Assembly (NCBI RefSeq): GCF_014202995.1
Contig: NZ_JACHIA010000005.1
Span: forward strand, 310,001-374,000
Reading direction: 5' to 3'
DNA length: 64,000 nt
Source: Longimicrobium terrae
Lineage (GTDB): Bacteria > Gemmatimonadota > Gemmatimonadetes > Longimicrobiales > Longimicrobiaceae
In this document: positions 1-8,468 of the stretch, piece by piece
How positions within the stretch are numbered: the first letter of the stretch is position 1
Layout of the letters: every line of letters starts with the position of its first letter
The notes under the pieces: generated by a model
Database searches by the model: none
What the model saw: only the letters and a program-made list of their open reading frames with translations
What the model was told of the DNA's origin: nothing
Position numbers and translations under genes: made by a program

Positions 1-698
1 TTGTTGTCGCCCATGAAGCGCTGGGCGATGTTCCAGTCGCCGTCGCGCAGCACGCCCGCCACCAGCGCGCCCCGCATGCTCTGCGGGTTGTCGCGCCACT
101 TCTGCGGCCCCATCAGCTTGTCTTCACCGCGCGAGTAGCCGCACGAGCCCACCACTTCCGCCCGGTACTCGGGGCCGAAGCTCGCCGTGAGCTGGCTGTT
201 GAGCGCCGACAGAAACGCGCCCGCGCCGTCGCCCATGATGCCGATGAAGTGAATGCCGTCGCGCGGCTGCGCCTGCCCGGCGTGCATTCCCGCCGCCAGC
301 TTGGTGAGCTGCGCCATCAACTGGCTGTTGTCGTCCTGGCGGCTGATGAAGACCTTGACGCCCTGCTTGGCCATCAGCGAGCCCTCGGTGGTCACGGGAC
401 CGCCGTTGGCCAGCATGCACCCCATCTGGCTGTTCCATGCCCAGAAGTTCACCCGCACCTCCGGCGCGCCGGGGAGCGCGGCCGGCTTGTCGGAGGGGAG
501 CCCGGCGAAGGCGGCGTTGGACTGGCTCTTTTCGGTGGCGGCGTCCAGCCCCTCCACCTTGTCGGGGACGAAGGAGCTCAGGATCTTCTTGCCGAAGCCG
601 TTCTTGGCCATGTACCGCAGGCCCAGGCCGATCAGAAGGACGACGACCAGTCCGCCCAGCACGCGGACGGTCTTCTGTCCCGTCGAAGTCAATCGCAT
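1..698 (-). CDS. Substrate-binding-like (PBP/OmpA type) membrane-anchored protein, partial
   Basis: The gene starts at ATG 698 and runs off the left edge, so only about 232 N-terminal residues are visible. The protein opens with a short basic stretch and one hydrophobic segment (about residues 10-25), then a periplasmic-type domain with the stretch VNFWAWNSQMG and Gly-rich loops. The layout resembles periplasmic substrate-binding proteins that carry a C-terminal OmpA domain in other bacteria; the part that would show this lies outside the window. It follows the two coiled-coil membrane genes on the same strand after a 71-base gap, so a three-gene operon is likely. The ligand is unknown. The family assignment is from recalled similarity and is moderate at best. 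Confidence 0.55.
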   Translation of the reverse strand, partial: MRLTSTGQKTVRVLGGLVVVLLIGLGLRYMAKNGFGKKILSSFVPDKVEGLDAATEKSQSNAAFAGLPSDKPAALPGAPEVRVNFWAWNSQMGCMLANGGPVTTEGSLMAKQGVKVFISRQDDNSQLMAQLTKLAAGMHAGQAQPRDGIHFIGIMGDGAGAFLSALNSQLTASFGPEYRAEVVGSCGYSRGEDKLMGPQKWRDNPQSMRGALVAGVLRDGDWNIAQRFMGDN

Positions 699-769
699 GA
701 TTGCGTAGAGGAGTCAGGGGGTTGTGCCGCCGGCCGCATGCTCGCGGCCGGCGTCCTGCGCGCGGCGGA

Positions 770-1816
770 TCAGCGTCCGCCGCGAAGCTTGCCGCGCCAC
801 CGGTCTTCCGGCTTGGCCCCCATGGGCGTGCCGCCGGGGATCCCGCTGCTGAACCCGGCCAGCGGGTCGCCCGCGCTCAGGGCCCGTGCCGAGCCTGCGG
901 GATCGGCCTTTTCCACCGCGCTCACCTTCATCTCCGCCTCGGCCAGCTGCGCCAGCCCGTCCTGCCGGAAGGCCATCTGGTTCAGGTCCACCGCGTGGTC
1001 GAAGTCGGTCAGGTCGATGAGCGTCTGCAGCTCGCCCAGGCGCTTCTCGTAGTCGTCGCGGATGCGCTCGGCGGCCATGTTGCGCACCTCCAGCAGGTCC
1101 GTGTCGCCAAAGATCCCCTGCGCGGCCGTCGTGGCGGCGCCCACGGCCTTGGTGATGGTGTGCTTGTCCGCCAGTTGGTTCGCCTCGTCCTCGGCCGTCT
1201 GGATGTGGTAGTCCGCGCGGCGCAGGACGCGTTGAAGCAGGCCCTCGATGTTCTGCATCTGGCCCTTCATGGCGTCGTACTCCTCGATGTCGCGCGAGCG
1301 GCGCGCGGCGATCTCGGCGTGCGCGTTCAGCCCGTCGTCATCCCCCGTCCCGCGGGCGGCGCCGGCCAGGCGAAGGGCCTGCTGACGCTCCTTTTCGCTC
1401 TGCGCGATCTTGGACTCCAGCATCCGCCGCACTCCCACCAGCCGTCCCAGGCGGTCCTGGATCACGGCGCGGCGCTCCTTCATCTGCTTGACGAAGGCGT
1501 GCAGGATACTGACGGGATCCAGCTCCACGAAGTTGCCGGTAATCCACCGGGAAATCATCTGCAGCCCGTAGAACAGCAAGGTGCGCGGGCGGTCCCAGAC
1601 GAACACCATGCAGTAGACCAGCGCCAGCGCGCCCAGCAGAAAGCTGAGGTACAGCGTGTTTTCGGCGATCTCGATCAGCTTGGGGAGCAGGGTGATGAAG
1701 CCCCAGGCCAGCCCCACCCCCATGCCGGCCAGCAGCCCCATTCCCACCTTGCCCTCCGGGCGCTGCCAGTACGTGCGCTTGCCGGCGGGGGTGCCGCCGG
1801 AAGAAATCTCGGCCAT
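770..1816 (-). CDS. Membrane protein with coiled-coil cytoplasmic region, unknown function
   Basis: The protein has 348 residues. Two or three hydrophobic segments lie at about residues 24-75, followed by a long charged, helix-rich region (about 100-290) with heptad-like spacing and many Gln, Glu and Arg, which suggests a coiled coil. The C-terminus is Gly/Pro-rich and probably disordered. The start ATG at 1816 overlaps the upstream stop as TGATG, so translation is probably coupled. I do not recognise a named family. The position between a coiled-coil protein and a binding-protein-like gene suggests a membrane-associated scaffold, but this is inference from context. Confidence 0.6.
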   Translation of the reverse strand: MAEISSGGTPAGKRTYWQRPEGKVGMGLLAGMGVGLAWGFITLLPKLIEIAENTLYLSFLLGALALVYCMVFVWDRPRTLLFYGLQMISRWITGNFVELDPVSILHAFVKQMKERRAVIQDRLGRLVGVRRMLESKIAQSEKERQQALRLAGAARGTGDDDGLNAHAEIAARRSRDIEEYDAMKGQMQNIEGLLQRVLRRADYHIQTAEDEANQLADKHTITKAVGAATTAAQGIFGDTDLLEVRNMAAERIRDDYEKRLGELQTLIDLTDFDHAVDLNQMAFRQDGLAQLAEAEMKVSAVEKADPAGSARALSAGDPLAGFSSGIPGGTPMGAKPEDRWRGKLRGGR

Positions 1817-2508
1817 CAGCGGGCTCCCGCGGCGGGGGGAATGAGGGGTGCAATGCGTGCGCGTTCGGCGGCCAGTTCGGCTTCCACCACGGCGTACGAG
1901 GCATCGAAGCGGGCCGAGTTGCCGTCGATGCTGGCGCGCGCCTGGGCCAAGCTGGCTTCCAGCTCGGCCTGGCGCGCCTGCAGTTCGCGGATCTCCTCCG
2001 CCTTCTTGGCGATGGCGGTCCGCGCGGCGTCGATTTCCTTTTGCGCGCCGCCGATGGTGGCCTCGGTTTCGTCGCCCACGGCCTTCTGGAACGCGGTGCG
2101 TTCGCCGGCCAGAATGCGCAGGCGGTCGTCGATGGCTTCCGCCACCTGCTGCGCGGTCACGCCGTGGCTGGCCTGCGCGGCCGCCAGGGCCAGGGTGGCG
2201 CGCTGGGTGTCGTCGGGCACGGCGCTCAACGCGCCGAACAGCGTGCGGAACTGCCCGTACGCGGCCTTGCCGCTGGCGCCCACGGCGGCCTGAAGCTGCT
2301 GCACGAATTCCGGGTCCGGCGCGGCGCTCCCCGCGGCCACGGGGGCGGCGGGTGCCGGGCGCGGCGCGGCGGCGAGCGTCACGTCCGCGGGGGCGGCGTG
2401 CGCGGGCGCGCGCTGGGGGGCGGCCTGGGGTGCTTCGGGATCGAACTCCACAAAGGTGCCCAGGGCGTCACGCCCCGCGTCCTTGAGCTTGTCGAAGATG
2501 TCCTTCAT
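1816..2508 (-). CDS. Ala/Pro-linker coiled-coil protein, unknown function
   Basis: The protein has 230 residues. I chose ATG 2508 (MKDIFDKLKDAG) because the longer reading adds a low-quality Arg/Ala-rich leader. The N-terminal 20 residues look like an amphipathic helix, residues about 25-75 form an Ala/Pro-rich linker, a compact region around 80-140 follows, and the C-terminal third is a strong coiled coil rich in Ala, Glu, Gln and Arg. There is no signal peptide, so it is probably cytoplasmic or peripheral to the membrane. It is the first gene of the three-gene minus-strand set. I do not recognise it; PspA-like membrane-surface binding is only a guess from the amphipathic start and coiled coil. 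Confidence 0.55.
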   Translation of the reverse strand: MKDIFDKLKDAGRDALGTFVEFDPEAPQAAPQRAPAHAAPADVTLAAAPRPAPAAPVAAGSAAPDPEFVQQLQAAVGASGKAAYGQFRTLFGALSAVPDDTQRATLALAAAQASHGVTAQQVAEAIDDRLRILAGERTAFQKAVGDETEATIGGAQKEIDAARTAIAKKAEEIRELQARQAELEASLAQARASIDGNSARFDASYAVVEAELAAERARIAPLIPPAAGAR

Positions 2509-2856
2509 CGGTGGCTTCGCCGGCGCGGCGCGGGCCGCTGCTGGAGGTGAAGTGGAGGCGCGGGTGGATGATCCCTGAACAGCGCGCATCCCGCCTCGCG
2601 ATGCCGTCCGTCTATCCTGGAGGCGCCGCAAGGTGTTGTGCCCCTACGGATTGCGCCCGCCGCGTGTTTCGGGTGAAGTCAGGCCGGCCCCGCCGTGGAA
2701 TCGGGGCGCGGACAGATTGGACGATGTGTGGAGATGGCGGATCTGACTGGAGCCCGTGTGGGCGGCCGGCGCGGGTGCGCCGATCCGGTGGGCAAAACGG
2801 GATAAAGCGGGTGGATGTTAACCGTCCGGGGGTGGGCAGTCAACGCTGAAGAAGCA

Positions 2857-2886
2857 GGGAATAGGGAATAGGGAATAGGGAATAGG
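2857..2886 (+). repeat. Tandem heptamer (GGGAATA)4
   Basis: Four exact head-to-tail copies of GGGAATA are followed by GG. Such arrays are prone to slippage, so copy number could differ among strains. No gene overlaps it. Confidence 0.9.
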
Positions 2887-3010
2887 TACGGCGGGCAGGG
2901 GTGGTGCGATGGGCATCCGTGCATCACAGGGAACCCGGCTTGATGTGGATCGGCTTGTTGCGGCTCCGCCGGTCGAACCTCCTCGAATGACAGAAAGGTC
3001 TGCCTCCGCG

Positions 3011-3105
3011 CCGTTCGGCCCTCAACGCAGTTGAAGCCCCGAACGGCGCCTGTGGGCGTCGTGCCGGGGCTTACCGCTGCTCGAGCGGTGGATTCATTCG
3101 CTCTC
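3011..3105. repeat. Dispersed repeat family A, partial copy
   Basis: This copy contains GTTGAAGCCCCG and, near its right end, CGAGCGGTGGATTCATTCGC. It matches the right half of the fuller element at 50132-50319. Confidence 0.7.
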
Positions 3106-3164
3106 GATGCCTGCGGCGGCCGACTATGCCATGTCCCGCTGGTCGCCTGATCGCCCGATTGCGC

Positions 3165-3248
3165 TCAGCCGCCGCAGGTCACGACCAGGCAGCCGGGCAG
3201 CGTAATGACCGCGATCAGAACGGCGGCGCGGATGATCTTTCGCGTCAT
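3165..3248 (-). CDS. Tiny lipoprotein-like peptide (27 aa)
   Basis: This is a short frame starting at ATG 3248 (MTRKIIRAAVLIAVITLPGC). It has a basic N-terminus, a hydrophobic core and a lipobox-like LPGC, leaving only about eight residues after the cysteine. GGAG lies six bases before the ATG, which decides this start over the ATG at 3260. The pattern resembles entericidin-type mini-lipoproteins, but there is no sequence match I can name. It sits just downstream of the glycan cluster on the same strand, 43 bases after the GH5 stop. The coding claim rests on the ribosome site plus the complete lipoprotein signal. Confidence 0.5.
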   Translation of the reverse strand: MTRKIIRAAVLIAVITLPGCLVVTCGG

Positions 3249-3291
3249 GGAGCGCTCCATGTTGGGGTTTGGATGGATCGCGGATCCGGCT

Positions 3292-4764
3292 TTACATCCG
3301 CCGGATCGCGAGCGCCAGGTCCGTGGTGACGGGGATGTCGGAAAGGGACAGGCCGTCCTCACCGGCGTCGGCTTCCGTGCGGCCGGCTTCCATCCCGCGC
3401 CGCGTATCCCACATCACGACGGAGTAGCGGCCGGGTGCCAGGCCGGGAACGCGCAGCCCGGCGGCGATCGGCGGCGCATCCTGCCGCACGCGCCCGTCCT
3501 CCGCCAGCGCGTCCGTGCGCAGAAGCCACACCAGCGCCTGCGCGTCGTCGCCCGACGCGCACACGGTGAGGCCCGCCGTGCGCAACTCGATCTCCTCGTT
3601 CAGGTTGCGGCGGCGGAACGCGGTCCAGTCCATCTGGTCCAGAAAGCGCGCCATGGCTCCCTGCGCCTGCCGCATTCCGACCGTGAGGATGTGCGGATGG
3701 CGGTTGGGCCACCGCATTCCGCCACCGGCTGCACCGCTGGCCAGGTGCGCCCACTGCATGTGCCGGAAGTATTCGTCGTCGAACGCCTCCGGCAGCGTGA
3801 TGCGCCAGTCCTTGAAGCCGTGGATGGGCCCGTGCTCCGTGTCCAGAAACGGGCGCATGTCGCCGATTTCCCGCAGCGCCTGCCGCACCAGCCGCCCCGT
3901 ATCGATGGCGCACGCCACCGTGTCCTGCGGGTGGTCGATGCTGCCTTCCATGTAGATGTGCGTCGTGGCGAAATCGAGCGCCGGATGGCGGAATACGGTG
4001 TCCGCCAGCGGCAGATCCGGCCGCCAACGCAGTTCCGGCCCGAACATTGAGACGGTCTGCGGGTGCGCGCGCCCGTACAGCCGCGTTTCCAGCGACCGCA
4101 CGTGTTCCGACACCTCGTGGATGAACTCGTTGAACACGTCCACGCAGTCCGCCCGGTCGCCGACCTGCGCGGGGTGAATCTCGTTCCACAGATCCCACGC
4201 AAACACGGTCCCGCTGCCGCCCCACCGCTCCACCATGAACGTCAGGCGGTTCTTGATGGCGGCGCGCGTATCGGGGCACAGCAGCACCTGCCCCTGGTGC
4301 GCGCACGGACCACCCTTGTGGCGGCTGATGGGATGGTGCTTGAAGCGCAGCCACATCCAGAAGGTGTCGTACGGCGTCAGCAGCAGGCGGATGCCGTGGC
4401 GCGAACAGAGAGCGATCAGGTCGTCCCAGACGCGCACCATGTGCGGCTGAAAGGTGCCCAGCGGCTTCTCCAGATACCGCCCCTTGTGCGCGCACTCCAG
4501 CATCAGGCGCAGCACGGTAATGCCGTTTGACGCCAGCCACGCCAGATGCCGGTCTACCGCGTCGACGTCCTTGCGCCGGTACAGAGGACCCAGTTCCGGC
4601 CACGTGAGCGCATCGTTGTAGCCCACCGGCGTCCACGGCGCGCCGGTCTCGTCCATGAAGTACGGGGCGTCCGGCGCCACCCGGATCCACGGCATCTCCA
4701 CGCCGGCCAGCGGCTCCGGCGCCCTGCGCGACCGCTTCCGCGGCGCCTCGATCGTACTGCTCAT
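3292..4764 (-). CDS. GH5-like cellulase-family glycoside hydrolase
   Basis: The protein has 490 residues and a TIM-barrel glycosidase pattern. The acid/base candidate is Glu195 in WDLWNEIHP and the nucleophile candidate is Glu310 in FLDTEHGPI. The early strand MPWIRVAPDAPYF and the GITVLRLML strand fit clan GH-A, family 5. There is no signal peptide, so it probably acts in the cytoplasm on a precursor or lipid-linked glycan, not on external cellulose. The start at 4764 overlaps the methyltransferase stop as TGATG. It is the last gene of the nine-gene glycan cluster. The substrate is unknown. Confidence 0.8.
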   Translation of the reverse strand: MSSTIEAPRKRSRRAPEPLAGVEMPWIRVAPDAPYFMDETGAPWTPVGYNDALTWPELGPLYRRKDVDAVDRHLAWLASNGITVLRLMLECAHKGRYLEKPLGTFQPHMVRVWDDLIALCSRHGIRLLLTPYDTFWMWLRFKHHPISRHKGGPCAHQGQVLLCPDTRAAIKNRLTFMVERWGGSGTVFAWDLWNEIHPAQVGDRADCVDVFNEFIHEVSEHVRSLETRLYGRAHPQTVSMFGPELRWRPDLPLADTVFRHPALDFATTHIYMEGSIDHPQDTVACAIDTGRLVRQALREIGDMRPFLDTEHGPIHGFKDWRITLPEAFDDEYFRHMQWAHLASGAAGGGMRWPNRHPHILTVGMRQAQGAMARFLDQMDWTAFRRRNLNEEIELRTAGLTVCASGDDAQALVWLLRTDALAEDGRVRQDAPPIAAGLRVPGLAPGRYSVVMWDTRRGMEAGRTEADAGEDGLSLSDIPVTTDLALAIRRM

Positions 4765-5516
4765 CACACCCGCTCCGCCACAAAGAACATCCGCCCCGCC
4801 TGGTCGTCCATGCCCAGATCCGTCTCGGCGCGGTGCATCCGCGCCGTGAACCCCGCGTCCCGCAGCAGTGCGAGAATCTCCGCTTCGTCGTAGCAGCGCT
4901 CGTGCACCACCACGTCCGAACGCCGCCACGAGCCGTCCATCAACCGGAAGAGCGTCACCGTCACCGTGCCCAGCCGCGCGTCCGCGTCGTACTCGCCGCG
5001 CATGATGGACGCGTGATCGTCCTCCACCGTGGTGAACGTCTCCCCGCGCCAGTGGCGGCGAAAGCTGGAGTCGTCGTTCAGGTCGAACAGAAAACGCCCG
5101 CCCGGCGCCAGCGCGCGGTGCACGCAGCCGAACACGCGCGCCAGTTCGCCGTCGCCGGTGACGTGGTTCAGGCTGTCGAAAAGCGACACGACCGCGTCCA
5201 CCGGCACATCCACCGAAAAGTCGCGCGCGTCCGCCCGGGCGAACTCCGCGCCGGGCGCTTCTTCCGCGGCGATCTCCAGCATTCCCGCCGACCCGTCCAG
5301 CCCCGTGACCGCGAATCCGCGCTCCACCAGCGCCCGGCTGATGCGCCCCGTTCCGCAGCACAGGTCAAGCACGCGCGCGCCGGGACGCAGGTCCGCAAGC
5401 ACAAGCTGGTCAACCGCTTCCAGCAGGCGAAAGGGGATGCCCTGGCTCCAGTAGCGGTGATAGAACCAGGCGAAATCGTCGTACGCGGAGTAGGTGTCCG
5501 TCTCGGAAGCCGTCAT
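4764..5516 (-). CDS. Class I SAM-dependent methyltransferase
   Basis: The protein has 250 residues with a Rossmann-fold methyltransferase pattern. Motif I, VLDLCCGTGRISRAL, lies near residue 48, the acidic end of strand 2 is in GLDGSAGML, and motif IV-like SLFDSLNHV follows. There is no membrane segment or signal. Start ATG 5516 overlaps the stop of the acyltransferase gene by four bases (ATGA). The methyl acceptor cannot be read from the sequence. The position between CelD-type and GH5 genes suggests a sugar or glycan intermediate. Confidence 0.85.
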   Translation of the reverse strand: MTASETDTYSAYDDFAWFYHRYWSQGIPFRLLEAVDQLVLADLRPGARVLDLCCGTGRISRALVERGFAVTGLDGSAGMLEIAAEEAPGAEFARADARDFSVDVPVDAVVSLFDSLNHVTGDGELARVFGCVHRALAPGGRFLFDLNDDSSFRRHWRGETFTTVEDDHASIMRGEYDADARLGTVTVTLFRLMDGSWRRSDVVVHERCYDEAEILALLRDAGFTARMHRAETDLGMDDQAGRMFFVAERV

Positions 5517-6565
5517 CGTGCGCGCTCCGGCGAGTCCGCGTGCAGGATGCGGATGCGATGCGTGCGCTGGTCGACCGCGCCCCAGTCGTACTTGTACTTC
5601 TCCTGCCCGCGCAGGAAATCGAACTCCCGTGCACCTTCCGCCATCGCCTGCTCCATCGCGTATCCGGCGATCAGCGTTCCGGGATTATCGCGCCCCAGCC
5701 CGGGCTCGAACCCGCCCAGGTAGGCGTGCACGCGCCCGTGCCCGCCCAGGCCGTGAAAGATGGCCGCGAGCCGCCCGTCAAAGCGCATCCCGTGCAGCCG
5801 CAGCAGCCCCGCATCCATCAGCCGCTCCGACGATTCGCGGTGAAAGCGCCGCATCAGTTCACCCTGCAGCAGCCCGTCCTGGCCCTCCGCCGCCCAGCGC
5901 TTTTCGTGCAGGCGGAAGAAGGCGTCCACGAACTCGCTCAGGCTCTCCTTATCCGCCGTCTCGAACGCCAGCGGTGCCTGATCGCTCAATCTCCGCACGC
6001 CGCGGCGAAGATTCCTTCTCAGCCACGAGGAGCGCGCGGCAAAGAAGGCGTCCTTGTCGTCCGCCAAGGCGAGGACGGGGCAGAGCGACTGCGGATGAGA
6101 CTCCGCGCGCAGGCCGTCCGGCATCGGCGCGGAAAGCAGCGGATCGCCGTCGCGGATCTCCTCCAGGTCGCACACGTCCCAGCGCTCCGCGTGCGCGGCA
6201 AGGTGCGCGAGGATGGCGGAAACCGCGCCGCCGTCGTCCGCCGGATCCAGCAGCGGGCCCACGTAGTCGGTGTTGGCGATGCCGATGGGCGACACCTGGC
6301 GCACGGACGGGTCCGGACCGGGGTGGATGAACAGCGGCGCCACCGCGGCCAGCCGTCCCTCCACGCGCGCGGCCAGGGTCCACAGCGTCCACCCCGGCTG
6401 ATCGCCGAAGCAGTTCCACCACGGAATCAGCCACGCCGGGTGTTGAAACGGCGTCGCGGCGGGGCAGCGCTCCCACAGTTCCGCCCACTCCGCCGCGAAC
6501 GCCTCCAGCGCTTCGACGGACGTGATCTCGTCTACGCACACGGATGCCGCCACGGCCGCGCTCAC
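5513..6565 (-). CDS. CelD/FemAB-type GNAT acyltransferase
   Basis: The protein has 350 residues counted from GTG 6565. That start gives a GTGA overlap with the upstream glycosyltransferase stop, the pattern used throughout this operon, so I prefer it over a longer ATG reading. The C-terminal half has the hallmark FLRGQEKYKYDWG and the earlier SSWLRRNLRRG, as in the GNAT family that includes BcsL/CelD cellulose-biosynthesis proteins and FemAB-like enzymes. It probably transfers an acyl or aminoacyl group to a glycan intermediate in the cytoplasm. Donor and acceptor are not deducible. Confidence 0.8.
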   Translation of the reverse strand: MSAAVAASVCVDEITSVEALEAFAAEWAELWERCPAATPFQHPAWLIPWWNCFGDQPGWTLWTLAARVEGRLAAVAPLFIHPGPDPSVRQVSPIGIANTDYVGPLLDPADDGGAVSAILAHLAAHAERWDVCDLEEIRDGDPLLSAPMPDGLRAESHPQSLCPVLALADDKDAFFAARSSWLRRNLRRGVRRLSDQAPLAFETADKESLSEFVDAFFRLHEKRWAAEGQDGLLQGELMRRFHRESSERLMDAGLLRLHGMRFDGRLAAIFHGLGGHGRVHAYLGGFEPGLGRDNPGTLIAGYAMEQAMAEGAREFDFLRGQEKYKYDWGAVDQRTHRIRILHADSPERAR

Positions 6566-7611
6566 GCGTGGACCTCCGCGCCGCGTGCGAGGCGGGCGTA
6601 CGCGTCCAGGTAGCGCCCCGCCGTGCGCGCGACGTCGAAGCGCTCGCGCGCGGCGGCCCGGCACATTTCCGGATCGATTGCCGCCACCCGGCGGATCGCG
6701 TCTGCCATCCCCCGCTCGTCATCCACGATGAATCCCGTCACGCCATCCTCCACCACTTCCGGCAGCGCGCCGATACGGAACGCGATGACGGGCGTTCCGC
6801 AGGCCAGCGCTTCCATCGCCACCAGCGAGCTTGTTTCCGGCGCCGTGCTGGGAATCAGCAGGCAGCGCGCGGCGGACAGAAGCCGCCGCTTGCGATCCAT
6901 TCCCACCGCGCCGATGAAGCGGCGCGTGCCGTCCAGCCGTGGCGCGATCTGTTCGGCGAAGTACCGCTGGTGATCGGGATACGGGTAGACGTGGCCGGCG
7001 AGCAGAAGCGGCACCTCCGCCCGGCGCGCCGCCTCCAGCGCGTGGTGGAATCCCTTTTCCGGGCAGATGCGGCCCAGCGCCATCGCCCAGCCGCGCTTGC
7101 GGGCGGACGATCGCAGTCTGTCGATCGCAACGCCGTTGGGGATGGCGTCCAGCAGCGCGGGGCAGGCGGGGCAGTCCGCGCGCTGCGCCTGGCTTACCGG
7201 ATTCAGCCACGTCCCGGGCCGGGCGGAGGCGAACACGTCCGCCGGATACCACGACGGCGGCAGGTGCAGCGTCGCCAGCGCGGGAACTCCGGCGGGCGGC
7301 ATGTATTCGTGAAAGTCGATGCCGTGCAGGTGGATGAGGTCCACCGGCCACCGCAGCAGCGCCAGCGTCACCGCGTCGCGCACCGCCTGATGGACTTCCG
7401 CGCGCGCCGCGTCCGTGATCTCGCCATCCACGGAGGGAACGGGGATGAGCGTTCCCGCCACGCACGAGCCCGCCTGCGCGACGACGACGGAGGTGTGCCC
7501 CGCGCGGACGAGCGCATCGTCCAGCGCCCACAGCACCTGCTCGGCGCCGCCGACGGAATCCGCGCTCACCGGCGCGAACGGGTAGGCAATGCTCAGCACC
7601 GTCAGGCTCAT
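6562..7611 (-). CDS. GT4-family glycosyltransferase
   Basis: The protein has 349 residues. The N-terminal half shows the acceptor-side motif SADSVGGAEQVLW. The C-terminal half has the nucleotide-sugar site: the PEKGFHHALEAARRA helix, then the E-x7-E type element in APETSSLVAMEALACGTPV. The start ATG 7611 is fixed by a four-base ATGA overlap with the PIG-L stop. It is a retaining, cytoplasmic transferase that probably adds one sugar to the glycan made by this cluster. The pairing with a PIG-L deacetylase recalls mycothiol/bacillithiol and GPI-type logic (glycosylate, then deacetylate). Confidence 0.85.
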   Translation of the reverse strand: MSLTVLSIAYPFAPVSADSVGGAEQVLWALDDALVRAGHTSVVVAQAGSCVAGTLIPVPSVDGEITDAARAEVHQAVRDAVTLALLRWPVDLIHLHGIDFHEYMPPAGVPALATLHLPPSWYPADVFASARPGTWLNPVSQAQRADCPACPALLDAIPNGVAIDRLRSSARKRGWAMALGRICPEKGFHHALEAARRAEVPLLLAGHVYPYPDHQRYFAEQIAPRLDGTRRFIGAVGMDRKRRLLSAARCLLIPSTAPETSSLVAMEALACGTPVIAFRIGALPEVVEDGVTGFIVDDERGMADAIRRVAAIDPEMCRAAARERFDVARTAGRYLDAYARLARGAEVHA

Positions 7612-8468
7612 GCGGGCACCCCGATCAGCGCGCCGAACCCGTTCGCGCCATCCGCCGGACCGATCCCGAGTTCGCGCAGCGCATCCGCCGCGCGGGAGCG
7701 CCACGCGGCGCCATCCGCCCAGCCAAAGACTTCGTAGTTCAATTGCCCCGCGTGCGGTGGCTGGCGAAAGTCGTACGCGGGCGCGGGGCGGAAGCGCTCC
7801 GCATCCACCGGGAACTGCGCGAGCGTGGCGGATTGGGAGGCGTGGCAGGCGATCATCTCGCGCTTGGCGGCCTGCTCCTCATCGGACAAACGAACGGTAA
7901 CCGCACCGGCCTCCGCGCCGGGGAGCCAGGAGCCGACGACCATCCGTTCCTCCTCCGCGTGATACAGCGGATACTCCACGATCGCGGGACAGCGCCGTCC
8001 CTCTGCCGCCAGCAGCGCGCACGCGGCGTGGACCGCGAACGCAACCGCGTCGTGGTCCGGGTGCCCGCCCTCGTACGCGGGGGCGAGCACGGCGTCCGGC
8101 TGTGCGGCGGCGATCTCCCCTGCCATCCGCCGCGCGATGTGCGCCAGGTGCGCGGACGCTTCCTGGTCCGCCACACCGAATCCGCACACCCGCTCCGCGC
8201 CGATGCCCACGACGGCGAGCGCCGCGCGCAGTTCGCGCCGGCGCACCGCCGCGTACTCCTCGCGGCTGTTCAGGGACGGGTCACCCCACCATTCCCGCCG
8301 ATGAGGCGCACCATCCGTCACGCACACCAGACGCGCGTCGCCCAGGCGCCGCAGCACGCCGCCCGCGCCGATCGTCTCGTCGTCCGGATGCGCGAACGCG
8401 ACCAGCAGGCGCGGCGCGGGGCCGCCATCCGCCAGCCAGCGCAGAAACGGGTTCGCGCTATCGGGCAT
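7608..8468 (-). CDS. PIG-L/LmbE-family N-acetyl sugar deacetylase
   Basis: The protein has 286 residues. The zinc-site signature AFAHPDDETIGAGG lies at about residues 24-37, and the second motif EGGHPDHDAVAF at about 142-153. This family removes the acetyl group from N-acetylglucosamine-type sugars (MshB, BshB, PIG-L). It overlaps the permuted glycosidase gene by 11 bases upstream and the GT4 gene by four bases downstream. This suggests that the cluster product contains a free amino sugar. The exact substrate is inference. Confidence 0.88.
   Translation of the reverse strand: MPDSANPFLRWLADGGPAPRLLVAFAHPDDETIGAGGVLRRLGDARLVCVTDGAPHRREWWGDPSLNSREEYAAVRRRELRAALAVVGIGAERVCGFGVADQEASAHLAHIARRMAGEIAAAQPDAVLAPAYEGGHPDHDAVAFAVHAACALLAAEGRRCPAIVEYPLYHAEEERMVVGSWLPGAEAGAVTVRLSDEEQAAKREMIACHASQSATLAQFPVDAERFRPAPAYDFRQPPHAGQLNYEVFGWADGAAWRSRAADALRELGIGPADGANGFGALIGVPA

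Larger units (their letters stand above)
2509..3164. other. Intergenic stretch with heptamer array and a dispersed repeat
   Basis: No convincing gene is visible here. It holds the promoter region of the 2508 gene, a four-copy GGGAATA tandem array at 2857-2886 and a dispersed repeat copy at about 3011-3105. Open frames in this stretch are short and have no ribosome site or family signal. Confidence 0.6.

Noticed and set aside
4765-5361. N-terminal extension that would fuse the GH5 protein with upstream sequence
   Set aside because: The extension lies in another frame over the methyltransferase gene. TGATG coupling at 4764 marks the true start.
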